Shown here in pieces: positions 1 to 11,110 of a DNA stretch of 24,163 bases. A program made the translations under genes and the position numbers. The notes below the pieces were generated by a model that did not search any database, had not been told where the DNA came from, and was given only the letters and a program-made list of their open reading frames with translations. Origin of the DNA: Candolleomyces eurysporus (Eukaryota > Basidiomycota > Agaricomycetes > Agaricales > Psathyrellaceae); NCBI GenBank assembly GCA_027579435.1, contig JANBPK010001327.1, forward strand, positions 1 to 24,163, read 5' to 3'. How positions within the stretch are numbered: the stretch's first letter is position 1; each line of letters opens with the position of its first letter.

Positions 1-1797
1 CAGGTAAGTAATAGAGAAAGACTCGCTACCTCTCAATCTCATACTTTTAAGGGGAGCACCTCAAAAACCTCGGCTGTGCAGGCCACNAAAAAAATCTTCA
101 ACTTCAAAATCTTTGGTGAGCTCTAACTGCATACGCACAAAATGACGGACCTGATACTTGTCAGGCCATGGATGTGGATGAACCGGCAAAAGGCAAAGTC
201 AAACCCCGGGTCGTCATCGAAATCCCCGGTAGGAAGTCAGGTGAGACATCGAAGGCCGCTGGAGAAAAGGAAAAGGCCGGTGGGGGAAAGGGAAAGGGAA
301 AGGAAATCGTCAAGCAGAGACCCTGCACCAGCAGAGAGGAGAACAAACACGGCGAGGCTCTCTATGACCCTGCCGAAGATTCGGACTCCAGCAGTTACGC
401 AGATGAACCTGTTGGAGCAAAGCGAAAGGGAAAGTCCGGCCAAAAAGGGAGCACGAGCAAGAAGCCAAAATCAGTGGCCATCCTCAGTGATACCGGCTCC
501 GAGAGCTCGATTCCGATAATCCAACAAAGGTCCCTCCCTACAAAAAAGTCCGGTAAAAACATTGGCAAGGTGAAAACCCCCACCAACCCCTCCCTCCGGC
601 CAACGCAAATCGAGACCCCAAAGCAACTTCTTCAAATACCTCCCAACCACGACGGTCGACTTCCTACTAGCGATCAGGGATCGGAAGGAGCCCCCCACCG
701 CAGAGGAAAAGCAAGCATACGATTCATGGCTCGCGGGAGTCATTAAAACCAACCCGGCGATGAAGCCCCAAAAAGAAAGGTCGAATACCAACAAGGCCGC
801 CATACTTCTGGGCCAATTGCTCGATCCGCCTGCAGGGTTAGTTGCCAACGAATCGCCCTGTGACTACTGCAAGGAATACTGCCCTGTTCGGTGCTTCGTC
901 ATGGACCAAGGCACATCATGCCTGATGTGCAACTTCTTCCGTCACTCCACGTGCAAGAAGAACGGCAACCGGGTATGACTAAAATTCTCACTAAATTCCT
1001 CAACTGATTTCTCTCAGGTGATGGAGATGGGTAGCAAGCATCTCAAAAATGAAAAGTCCAAGTCGAAGGCCGGCAAGAAGGGCAAGTCCAAGGAAAAGCC
1101 CGGTGAGGAAATCGAGGACCCCGTCGCAGACAGCATGGTCAAGGATACTCGCCCCCCTGAAGTTTTGAACGAGCAACTCTGGGCCGAGGTGCAGTTCACC
1201 CAAGCACAACAAGGGTCTGCAATTCGGGCTATCCAAAGCCAGATGGACGCCATGACCTTGGAGATGGCAGCTTGTGGCTCCCTGCTCAAGGATGCCAAAC
1301 AAAAGGTTCAATACCATTCATCCATCCGCACCGGGGTTGATGAAACAGTGGCCGACAGCTCCAAAACGCTTGCCGAGAGCATCAAGAAGATTATTGCTGG
1401 GCGCGATCAACTCGAAGAACTCAACCCTGGCGTCCCTCACCACTTGCTCGAGGACCACATCAAAAATCTCAACGTACTCATCTCACTGGGCTCAGAGTTC
1501 TCTCAGACTTTCCAGGCTGTGGCCGACGATGCCCACCGGGCAACCGTAGCCCTTGGAGAGTGGCTTCAGGGGTCTGGAAAGAGGGAAACAGCCAGCGACG
1601 TTGAAATGGCTGAAGTTGATGACTCGGGGGAAGAAAGAGCGGCCGGCGATCTGGCTCAGAGTGACCAAGGGTCGGGTGAGGAGGAAGGAAGCTCGGGTGA
1701 GGAGGAAGGAGGCTTGGGTGAGGAGGAAGGAGGCTCGGGTGAGGAGGAAGGAGGCTNGGGTGAGGAGGAAGGAGGCTNNGAGCAAAGTGATGAGTGA
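1..1797 (+). CDS. 3' part of a lysine-rich, cysteine-cluster protein gene (unknown function)
   Basis: Multi-exon gene entering from the left edge. Proposed introns are 4-51 (GTAAGT...TTAAG), 116-164 (GTGAGC...TTGTCAG) and 973-1017 (GTATGA...CTCTCAG, CTGAT branch at 1003). The exon at 52-115 joins in frame to ...MDVDEPAKGK at 168. The first 130 residues are a Lys/Ser/Glu-rich, probably disordered and nuclear-type tail. From about 574 the reading moves to another frame (...PPTAEEKQAYDSWLAGVIK), which implies one extra base in the A4C5 run near 573-581 or a sequencing error. A cysteine cluster follows at 859-957 (CDYCKEYCPVRC...CLMC...HSTCKK), probably a metal-binding knuckle. After the third intron comes a predicted helical region, then a Gly-Glu heptad repeat, and a stop at 1795-1797. 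I do not recognise a named family. Similar cysteine-cluster proteins occur in mushroom genomes, often near transposons, but no function is claimed. Confidence 0.6.
1672..1785 (+). repeat. 21-bp coding minisatellite (GSGEEEG heptads)
   Basis: Five copies of a 21-bp unit, consensus GGTGAGGAGGAAGGAGGCTCG, encode acidic heptads SGEEEGG at the C terminus of the preceding gene. The last two copies contain N bases, so the true copy number may differ. Every unit contains GGTGAG, which resembles a splice donor. Confidence 0.85.
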
Positions 1798-4393
1798 GCT
1801 TTTGTCAANCCCCTCTTCCCTCCACGCCTTTTGGACTTTCTTCGGTGGCCACTTTACAGACGTACCGGACTTTAATTTTGCACCCGTATTAATTTTGCAC
1901 CTGTATTAATTTCTTGCAATTTTCTTTTCTTTTGGCTATGGAATCAGTTGATACCCCTGCATGCAGGCAAGTGCAGCAATGAAAGGTAAAACACCAGTGG
2001 CTAGGTAATGAGCGGAATATTCAACACGAGTTTAGCGTGCCTCAGCAATAGTGTCAAAAGCCGGCGGCGGGTATGATGTGGATAGGCCATTATAGAGCTA
2101 CAGTGATACATGAATTAACATGCCTTGATAAGGGGATTGTAGAACATTGGTGGCTTATTTGAACCAAATTACCACAGGCGATAGGTGTAGAACACCGGTG
2201 GAGGTAAGATATTGGATTGTAGAACATTGGTGACTTATTTGTACCAAATTACCACAGGTGATAGTGTAGAACACCGCTGGAGGTGACATCAGTAGGCCAT
2301 TATAAAGCTACAAACATTTGGCATGATACATGGAACCAACATGCCTTGGCAATAGTGATGGTTGTGGAACATCGGTGGTTGAGAACATCGGTGGATCATT
2401 TTATCTTTGAGCTAGATCTAAATCGTTTGGTACGATGGATACCATAGAATACACACCCACTGAGGCAATAATCCTGACATATTTCAAAAGCCCGGCAGCA
2501 AAGATGTGAATCAAAATTGACTGCATGGTATGAATTGAGGAATCCTGGCATGAGAAACCTTGGTGGAAAAAATGGATTGAGAAGTATTAAAAAGCTCGGC
2601 AACATTCAAAGCTGTCATGAATGGTACTCCTATCAGTAGCAACACAATGTAAACCAGTCGAGGGTGCAACCAGCAGCCACACTACCAATTTGGCTGCCTG
2701 CCTTTTGACACGGTGGGTCAATTATTGGATTCCATGAATTTCATACTTTGTAAAAGTACACATGCAATATGTAAATCTTATCTTGTACTGTCGAGGGACC
2801 CCCCAAATTTTAGCACAAATCTTTGCGCTAGCTCCCACCTGGCAGGTTTCCTGTGTATCAGATTGGCAACCTGCCACCGGGCTTTGCATATAATGTCAGT
2901 CGGTGCTTTCAATGGAATCCTGTATCCTGCCTCTCTCAAATTCTCCCCAAGCTTCTCCAGGCCAACAACATGGAGGTTTGCTGCACTGCAACTGGCTGAC
3001 TGCACCCAATGATGCGGCGCATGCCCGTATACCCTTAGAAAAATCGCGAATTAATAGAACTTTTCTTTGGAAGTGCTTCTGAATTAAAGGACTAAGTAAC
3101 AATGACAACTTATAGAACTTAGCATGTCTTCTGAACATCGCAAAACCAAGAGTTGGAGCGGTTCCTGGCTTCAGACTTAGCAGCTCTCAAGGATCCGGCT
3201 CAGTCACCCAAGTACAACGGTTCAGCAGTGGTGCTTTAAAATAGGAAGGCCCTGCAAACGTATCCGAGGGGTAGAGAATTGATTNGGAACCACAACTGCG
3301 CGCCNGACCTGGCGAGGTANGGTGTAGGAAGAGAGTCTGCACACTATAAGGAACATTTGCCCTGACATTTGCTAAGTGGAAAGTGTAACGTAACTCTGTG
3401 GCTTCAAGGACATGATGGCAAATCTGTTAAGTCAAATAAACCTGACAGTTGCTGGATTCGGAAATACAAGCGGCTTGGTTGAGGGCTTCTGAAGAGCCAA
3501 CTCAAGGTGTGAACTGATGCAGAGTAGAGACTGGACCCTCAGCCGTTTTCAGAACCTGAGATAGGTTTCGGTCTTGTGAGCTGACGTGGATAACAAGGAA
3601 AGCATGGAGTGCGGAAGGATGCAGAATGCCTAGAGCCGGGGCAATGATGTGATGGGGGCTTGGGAGTGGTGCCCAGTGAACCGGATAGACGGAAGTAGGG
3701 TCAGGAGCAAAGGTACTCACCTCCGAACCTATTCCAAACTATCAAAGCATGTGGAAATAGTGGAGTGCCGTTTTGGCAGCGGTTCCAAACACGTCTCAAT
3801 GCAAGTCTAGAAGATCGAGACCTAGTTCTGGAGCCTGGATACCCTCATATGATTATTTCTTTCCAGACTGGTTAATTTCATGTGCTTATATCTCCGTTTG
3901 TTTTGGATGTGTTTGCCAAACTTAGTTACAGTATTTAATCTTGGATTCTAAGTAACTAAATCTACATAGCGGGTTGCTAGCATTGTATTTTGCATCTGGG
4001 TCCGTGTTACCCACTGAATCTACGAGAGCCTTTCTGTTATCTTTTGTGTGTTTAAGTTCAGAAGTTGTTTGGAGGCTGTGTCCTTATCATGTTGTCAAAA
4101 TTATATCACATCGAGACTGTGTTCTCACTTGTGAAGTCGAATCTGTTTGTCGTCAAGTTAGTTGTCCACAAAGTTTAGCTTTGGAAGCAATAACATTGAA
4201 CCTGGTTGAGCCTTAGCTCCCCCCTCAAACTTGCGATTGCAAAGTTTACATTCCAAAGCCTTAGTCCAACTAGACTTAGCACTTTTCACTGTACCCTTGC
4301 CCACCTCTTATCTTCCAAAGATACTTGGTGTGTTTGTTTTGTGTGTGTGTTGGTGTTAGAGTTAGGTTCTTCGTATTGTTGTGTTTTGAGCCT
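1798..4393. other. Intergenic stretch without a supported gene
   Basis: No reading frame here looks like a gene: all are short, low in family-like motifs and without credible splice partners. A 17-bp direct duplication (AATTTTGCACC[C/T]GTATT) lies at about 1876-1909. An 80-bp tandem duplication is listed separately. From about 2650 to 4390 I see no coding, RNA or repeat structure that I can support. Confidence 0.6.
2085..2360. repeat. 80-bp tandem duplication within a longer direct repeat
   Basis: A unit starting GATTGTAGAACATTGGTG occurs at 2135-2214 and again at 2215-2287 with few differences. The pair is bracketed by a second repeated block starting AGGCCATTATA[G/A]AGCTAC, at about 2085 and about 2293, each running to CATGCCTT. 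The order is B-A-A-B, so the pattern could come from unequal exchange. No open frame is conserved across the copies. Confidence 0.75.
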
Positions 4394-7300
4394 TAGAACA
4401 CAACCTGCGCATCACCATACCTGTGAGGTGGGTACAGATAAATTGCATTTACCCACAGGTATATCAGCGGATTTTTACAAAAATGAGAGAACAGGCATTT
4501 TTATTCAAATATAAGTAGCTAGAGGTCACTAAACAATAGGATAATCATTTACAGGGATTTCGTCACCATCTTCAATGTCTGGTAACCTAGATGCTTTGAT
4601 TAAATCAGAATTCTTGATGAGGTTTTGTTTTGTCCATGCGCCAAGGCACATGAGTGTGCATGTTGATTGTCCTGAAAGGCGGTTTTGAATGTGTGAAATA
4701 ATAAGCCGACCTTGGCTGAAGACACATTCCACAGCAACCGACATAGCTATAACACTATAAGTGTCAAACTGTAGTGATTGTAATCAAAACTCACCTGGAA
4801 TAGTCAAGTAGTCCCATGCCATCCTCTACAAATGAGGATATGATCCCCGATTTTCATGCCACCAAGCAAGAGGATCCTCAATATTCTTTACAACCTTGGT
4901 TGCCAGGTAGCAATCAAGTTCTGAGAGTAATTCTTCATCTTCGCTGCTGGAATCACTTGAAGATGACGCCACTGCAGCACTCATGTCATCATCACTGGAC
5001 AATGATGCATGCTTATGTGAATGAGAGGCATCAGGTCAAGTGTAGTAGTTAATATATCAGAAAACGTACCTTTGTTGGCCTTCAAAGATTTGTGAGACAA
5101 GAGGAACTAGATTGAAGCTTGAAGTCTGCATAAACACGCTTGAACTCCTCACGTACAATCTCCTCAGCAGTCTGTATCCAAGTTGATGACCAACCCACCT
5201 TCTTGAAATAACGAGCTTGTATGATGGATGTAGCACTAATGCAAAGTGTCAATTAATCTTGTCATTTGTTGTTGTAGCAGAAAAAGAACTCACCAACAGC
5301 AATTTGGTACACCTCTGATTCATCTGTAAGTGAATAGTATTTATTGAGTAAGTCCACCCCAAGAGCTAGGGCACTGTGGAGCAACATATTGAGTTTCTCG
5401 TCCTTGATTGACTTGGTTAGTTTGTCATGCATATGATCCATTGCTGGAATTACATCAGGGAGGTTTGTCATCTCACTTGAGAATTTCAGGGTCATTGCTT
5501 TGAATACCTATACGGTGTACAAAGTCAGTGCTCAAATAAAGGTAAACATCTCACAGAATCAACAAACCTTGAGTGTATTGCGTAACTGTTTCACTATCTC
5601 CCACTCCTCATCCGTCAACTCAAACTTTCAAAGCTCAAGATCGCGTTGTGAAGTCAGGCGGTCAATGGCTGGGTGGTAAGTGTACGAGAACTTCACCATA
5701 TTGTATGATGAATTCCAACAAGTTGTGACATCTTGTGGCATCATTCTGAATTTTATTTTCTTATGCTCTTCAGGCTCCTCATTTGCCACCTCTTGAATTG
5801 CTGTCTTCCAGCATGGAAGGACAATGGTTGGTGAATTCTTGATTGCATATGCAATCTTTCAGAGCTAGGACAACAAAAGACAGGTAAGCAGCTCCATCAT
5901 AGATCCGTTAAGTTGGACATCACTTACCTTGGTTAGCACGAGCCGCATGGGTCTTGAACTGGCTGCCACCTCAGCAGCTTTCCCACCCAAGGCCACTTCA
6001 AACCACTCAACCTCGTCTTTCCCAATCTCTTCTCCTTCACTCTTGTCATCACCATAGCCATCGTTCATTTCCTTTTCCTCCTGTTCAATGACATCCGCAA
6101 TCCCACCCAAATCCAGTGAATCTGGCTCGCTTTGACTACTTGCCACACTTTCTTTATCACCTCCGACCTCAGTCTTGTCTCCATCACTTGTCTTGCTTTT
6201 CTTCACCCCTTTGCTTGCCTCCTCACTCGTTTTGGTCTTCCTCCTTGAATTGAATTGCCACAGGATGATTTTCACCACCAGATTGACAACGTGGGCAAGG
6301 CAGCGCACTTGGTTGGCAGCACCGGGATAGCTGAATATCAGCTTCCCAACCTTGTCAATCATAGTGTCGTTAGCACCTGCATTGTCACACATAATGGATA
6401 AAAGCTATATGTCAAGGTTAGTCTTGCTATTCAAAACATTCTTTTTTGCTTACCTTATGTTCAATCCTGTAGCTTCAAAGGATATCCACAAAGGCTGCAG
6501 CCAGGTTGATGCCCGAATGTGAAACTGAAAGTTCAACAATATCGAGCAGCATGCATCCAGACTCCCCATCTTTTTCCATATGAACAGTGACTGCAACAAA
6601 TGGACGGTAGTTAGGAGAAGTCCAGGCATCGGTGGCAAGGTTCAAATGTCCATCATAGTTCTTTTCATATGTGAGTTCTATGTCTATGGACTGAAAGATA
6701 ACAAACTCACTTTAAGCAACTCTACAATTCTTTCACAGATGTTCCTGAAGATGACATGGACATCTTGTGAGACGGTCTGAGATGATGGTATTTTTGTGTG
6801 GGGCCTTCCAGTCTTCATTAGGCAAAGAAAACCCCTGTTGCCAACAATGCTTGCAGGCCACATATCCTCTGCAACCCAACGAATGCACTCAACACTGTTA
6901 AAGGTGTGTCAGTCTGTAGTCATGCAAAGTACTCATAATTTGCAGCCTACCAGGTCTCAGAATATGTGAGCGGCTTCATGGAATACATCACCTTTTCCCT
7001 TCCCTGTTCTCTCAAACGTAGCCATAATCGAATCATCAGCAAGCACCTTTGACATCGCCAATCCCTGCCTTGTGGCTGCCAAATCATTAGCCTCTGCAGC
7101 TTGTTTAACAATCTCCTCCCCCCAACACTTCCAAGTGTGCTTGAAAAGATTCTCTGTTGAATTATCAACCTTCATCTTTCCATCTTTTGACATCTTGGGA
7201 TCAAGATACCTCTGTACAATCTGTCACTCTGTTTGATTTCCCTGCCCTTTGCACTGCAGCGCCCCACACTTGAACTCAAGACATCGACAGTCATCACAGC

Positions 7301-8143
7301 TGGTGATTGTTGGTCTAGCTTGAAGAACGTGTAAGCTGGCGAGTTCCAAGTGGACACAAGACGGTCTATCTCAAAGGTAAGTATATATTATGCACAAGTT
7401 CAAGTGTGCTCACCTAACATTGCCTTAGCATCTTCTTCAGGCTCTTCAGGCACCACCTCCTTAGCCTTCTGTTTTTTAGGTGGTGGTGGCACTGGTTGGT
7501 TTTGTTCTTTGTCATCATCATCTGAGCCAAGCATAACACGACTTCGTTTTTTTTTTTGGCTGTCGAGGCTGAGTGTGGCAAGACCTTGCTTCATCTCGGG
7601 TGTTTTCCTCATCATCAGTGGATTCAAGAATGTTTTTGGGGTTCCAGGGAGGTGTATTGGTCCTGTGAATTTTGTCTTCATCTTCCTCAATTTCAATTAC
7701 TGGTGAACAAGAAGGAGAAGTGGATGGTTGTGGGATAGGGGTAGTGCTGGACTGGGCTGCAGAGCCACCCTCTCCTTGCAGACGTTTCAGGGTCGGGTCT
7801 GTTGAGGTATTGTTTGCATCATGCAGATGGGTGGGTACCTTGTGTTTGCGTGGCTCAGTGATGATTGCAGCGGGGTCTGGTACATCTTGTGGGCCAGGCA
7901 TTCTGGTCAGCACAGTGAGATGTAAAAGTGCCCCACTAGTCTGAGAGCCCTCCATATGTTGTATTAGATAATAAATAATGAACAATCAAGACTGTTTGAG
8001 CCCCTGCCGTTTTCTATTTCAGGACTTACCCGCCCTGGTCCTGGTGGGTAAGGCACAGGTTGCCAAATTGGGCTCTGTACCCGTACCCACGGCTACCCAT
8101 ACCTGCTTACCTGGTGGGTAGGCCCCACCCGTGTTGAACACTA
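4394..8143 (-). mobile_element. hAT-family DNA transposon, nearly full length, inactive
   Basis: The right end reads ...CCACCCGTGTTGAACACTA, ending at 8143. From the element's end inwards this is TAGTGTTCAACACGGGTGGG, followed by repeated GGGTA/TACCC motifs from 8020 to 8130, the usual hAT layout. The flanking eight bases (8144-8151, GCCTCCAC) are the expected size of a hAT target duplication, but I find no matching copy on the left. The left end is placed near 4394 (TAGAACAC) because similar motifs (ACCTG, GGTGGGTAC, TACCCAC) lie at 4410-4460; that boundary is uncertain. The transposase fills the interior on the minus strand. Confidence 0.75.
4529..7955 (-). pseudogene. hAT transposase with BED-like zinc finger and dimerisation domain, broken
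   Basis: Read on the minus strand from ATG at 7955 (MEGSQTSG). An acidic, Pro-rich N terminus leads to a BED-like finger (C-x4-C ... H-x4-C at about 7290-7120). Next come the blocks RWVAEDMWPASIV and LMKTGRP, then the RNase-H-type core: ATDAWTSPN (first Asp at 6628-6630) and MCDNAGAND (second Asp at 6384-6386), then CLAHVVNLVVK, DVTTCWNSSYNM, VIPAMDHM and YYSLTDESEVYQIAV. The C-terminal hAT dimerisation block has DPLAWWHENR and SVAVECVFSQGRLI, with a stop at 4529. Probable introns are 7370-7413, 6895-6950, about 6404-6446 and others of 45-65 nt. Damage includes a frameshift in the 11-T run at 7547-7557, further frameshifts near 7265 and 7360, and in-frame stops in four exons. The product would cut and paste the element in the nucleus; this copy cannot encode it. 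Confidence 0.85.
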
Positions 8144-8218
8144 GCCTCCACTAATGACTATAAATATATTATGTTTGAAAAGGTATAAAGAATAGGTTGA
8201 CATTTATCTGTATTTAAT

Positions 8219-9286
8219 GCCCAGTGAAAACCCTCTCCTGGCGTAGGACAACCCAGGATGGTCCAGTCTGGTTTGAGATTTGAGATTCCGGTTCAGGATG
8301 GCCGTATCAGTTATTCTGATATTTTCAAGCTACCATACCATATTGAATCGACGCATAGCAATATACTTTCTCTAGATATCTTGCAATATATCCTTACACA
8401 GGCTATATTTAGTGACACATATACAATTCACGAGACTCAGCTTTTCTGTAAAGCAAGTTTATATACATGCATCTGATTGTAAGAGTGCTCCCATCGTGCA
8501 AGTTGAGATCTTTCCCCCCACTGTGCTTTCCTTCCTCCCATCATCACCACACCCACTGCCCAGTAGTGCTCCCAAAAAGTGTTGTTGCACAACATAACAG
8601 CAATGGCTGAGAATAGGATGGAGAGGAGGACTCAAAGGTGAGAAGTATGTGCTTGATATTTGATGGCCTTAATCCAAACTCGCCCAGCCGATGCAAATCT
8701 ATGTTGCAGTAAACCTCAAGGTGACAAGTAAGTCTGTCCAGCCATATCCCAATGACTTTCTAATGACCTTCCAACCCCGATTTGCTCTATTTTCATCAGG
8801 GCGGGATACTCTCAAGACAACCATTCTGATGTCAGCAAGCGCAGCCTACAACTGCCAGCGTGTGTGTCATCGACCAGTACAACTCTTGGCATTACCAACC
8901 TCGCCTCTGTTCCTAGTAGGATGACCCGGCAGTCACTCAAAACAGGCTCTCATGAGTCATTCACCCTTCTCTGACAGTCTCTAGCTGCTTCAAGTCGGAA
9001 GGAGCAGGTTCTACCTTTGACTGTATTGTGCCTTGAATAATGTATTTAGACTACCATAAATACATTATATTGCCCATTCTACATCAGAATTATAAGCGAT
9101 ACAAAGTGAACAAGATTCTGGTCCAAGACGGTCATTTATGAGCACCAGAATGGAGCAGACAGGACCAGCCTCCCCCATCCTAGAGTCTCATTTTGAGGCC
9201 CATTTTCTGGTTCAGGACAGTGCTGTCTGGAAAATGGAGAGGGTTGTCCTGGGCCATCCAACACCAGAATGGGGTTTTCACTGGGC
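8219..9286. mobile_element. 1,068-bp non-autonomous DNA transposon with inverted termini
   Basis: Both ends, read inwards, start with the identical 15 bases GCCCAGTGAAAACCC, and about 26 of the first 30 bases agree (left continues TCTCCTGGCGTAGGA, right CATTCTGGTGTTGGA). A further CCCAGGA block is shared deeper in. The element is flanked by a perfect direct TTAAT at 8214-8218 and 9287-9291. The interior has no reading frame resembling a transposase, so it would depend on an enzyme encoded elsewhere. A five-base TTAAT duplication fits no superfamily cleanly: if TTAA is the true target it would suggest a piggyBac-like origin. The superfamily is left open. Confidence 0.8.
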
Positions 9287-9291
9287 TTAAT

Positions 9292-9649
9292 GGTAGATAC
9301 AGATCCAAGAATGTGGGAATAAGTTACTGAGTAGAAGTATAGATGCTGAGGTAAGCATTAATACTCAAGACTCACTACTGATGTAGCAGGCATATTTNAC
9401 ATCTTTCTTTGTTTTGGCTACAGTTTTGGTAGATATGTCTTATCATGTCTTGAAACAATCCTAGCACCTTCAGTAGCTAATTCAAACACTCCTTCTCCAG
9501 CTGCTCCTGTTAGAAGGAAGTGACTTTGTGACTACACTCTAACATGGTTTAATGTGGTTTTATCTGCCTTTATCATATCCCAGGTTTTGGCTGCAACACC
9601 ACCAAAAAGAAGGAAAGTCAGGTGGGTTGAGGGCAGCACTGTAAAGTGT
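9292..9649 (+). other. Unassigned stretch with two possible exon scraps
   Basis: No complete gene. Two plus-strand pieces have coding-like composition: about 9422-9520 (VANSNTPSPAAPVRRK) and, after a possible GTGACT...TCCCAG intron, about 9583-9650 (VLAATPPKRRKVRWVEGS). They could be the relic of a host or transposon exon. I do not recognise the family, and support is weak. Confidence 0.25.
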
Positions 9650-9654
9650 AAGTG

Positions 9655-9837
9655 TGTAATGACCCTGTTGGCTACAGGGGTCATTCACTGAGAGAGCGAG
9701 AGAGGCAGAGAATTGACTTGACAAAAGTCTATTTGAGCAACAATGAATGTAGAATACAAGGATGAATCAATGATAGAACTAGGTATCACATCCACTACTG
9801 TATGGTATGTGGTAAGACTATCCCATGGGGTCTTACA
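9655..9837 (+). mobile_element. 183-bp solo LTR
   Basis: Starts TGTAATGACCC and ends GGGGTCTTACA, giving the TG...CA ends and short terminal inverted repeat (TGTAA/TTACA) of an LTR. A perfect five-base direct duplication AAGTG flanks it at 9650-9654 and 9838-9842. A hairpin forms near the 5' end (AATGACCC...GGGTCATT, 9658-9685). No internal retrotransposon sequence is attached, so it is best read as the product of LTR-LTR recombination. The strand is arbitrary. Confidence 0.8.
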
Positions 9838-9842
9838 AAGTG

Positions 9843-11060
9843 GAGAAGGACCTTTCCCAAAGCCTGCCTTATCAGACTCTAATTGAAAGTGGCAATGTGG
9901 CTGACAAGGGTGTGCCACAGAGCTTTTGAGTGCCCTGACTACAATATGCTTGCATGCACCAACTCTTCCAGCCGATGCATACTCAAGTCTCTGGCCTTGG
10001 GCAGGGCTCACATCTTGCCAGTGTCATGGGATCAGCAAGATTGTATTTGATTATGTTGTGCTGAAATTTATTCAAGATCGTTTTCTTAATGACATTCCCC
10101 AGTGTGTTCAGAAGCCCAATCAGTCTGAACACTTTGGAGGGAGTATGACAGTTTGTTCAGCTTTGATATAATGACCAAAGTCAATCCTTGAAATGCTTTG
10201 GGCCAATGCAACAATCATCTCACAGTACTTGTACAGCTAGGATTTGCTTGAAGCACCACCATGTAACATGGTTGGGGCCTGTTGCAGAGCACACTTTGAG
10301 TGCCTGCCTGAGCTCCAGCTGCAAAAATTGGGCCAGGCTCATTCAGGAGCTCCTCAAGTATGGATGTGTCAACCAGGCAGTCAGATGCTGCATTGTACAT
10401 GGAGTGCAGGGTGTTCCAAAGATCACCCAGATTGTGGCATGGCCTCCCATCAAACTGGATGGTCTTGCATGGAGGGTTCTTGTGCTCTTTAACCCACTCC
10501 ATCAGACACCATGGGCACTTGTTTGTTGTTGTGGATTCCTTGATCTACTTATCAAAGAATTTGCACTTTGTGGCTCTAACTGCTGATCTAAAAGCCTTGT
10601 AATTATTATGGCTGATGTCGTATGCTCTGCTGCTGTGATCAGGTGATAGCCTGATAGATCTTCTATATCCCAGACTATTTCCACAAGGAATTCCTTCTTT
10701 TCATTGCTAAATAGGGCCAAGGTTCTTTCCTTTACCTTTGGCACACTGTGCTGTAGTAGAATGACAGTGGACAGTGGGATGTAATCCAACTAGCCCTGGT
10801 ACTCTACAGCTCTTCTCACATTGGTGCTGACAGTGTCCAGTGTACTTAAANCAAATACACAGTCTATTATTAACTTAGTGTTCTCATCAGCCCTGGAAAC
10901 ATATGTAGGTTCATAACTATTGGATCTCACATACTCAAGTCCCATGAGAGGCTACTCTCTCCACCAGCTGGATAGCTGTTGTCTGGTGGTGCTAGACCTT
11001 TTTGTCTCACTCTTCCAAATGACAGTTGAAGTCTCCACCTATGCAACTTGACTGGGGGGA
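9843..11060 (-). pseudogene. LINE (non-LTR retrotransposon) ORF2 remnant: endonuclease to reverse transcriptase
   Basis: Minus strand, decayed across all three frames but in the order expected for a fungal LINE. An EEP-type endonuclease motif GGDFNCHLEE lies at about 11018-11045, then SRADENTKLIIDCVF (about 10870-10915). The linker before the reverse transcriptase includes KAFRSAVRATKCKFFD (about 10565-10610) and MEWVKEHKNPP. The first RT blocks are FGHYIKAEQTVILPP and FRLIGLLNTLGNVIKK (about 10060-10170). The YxDD active-site block is not found: the RT sequence fades out towards 9843, where the solo LTR starts. Several frameshifts, an N and many stops show a dead copy. Family assignment below LINE level (for example Tad-like) is not attempted. 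Confidence 0.7.
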
Positions 11061-11110
11061 ATATTCAGAACTGTCAACAATGATCTTTTGTGTTTAGCAG
11101 TCCCCCATGA

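Noticed and set aside
760..978. Stand-alone 72-residue cysteine protein
   Set aside because: Its open frame extends upstream past the ATG and its stop lies in a good intron (973-1017), so it is an exon of the larger gene.
4386..4410. Left inverted terminus and target duplication of the hAT element
   Set aside because: TAGAACAC is only loosely like the right end TAGTGTTCAACAC, and the flanking octamer does not match GCCTCCAC; the boundary is left provisional.
9685..10011. 108-codon minus-strand protein
   Set aside because: It spans the solo LTR and the decayed LINE 3' part; no family motif is preserved in that frame.
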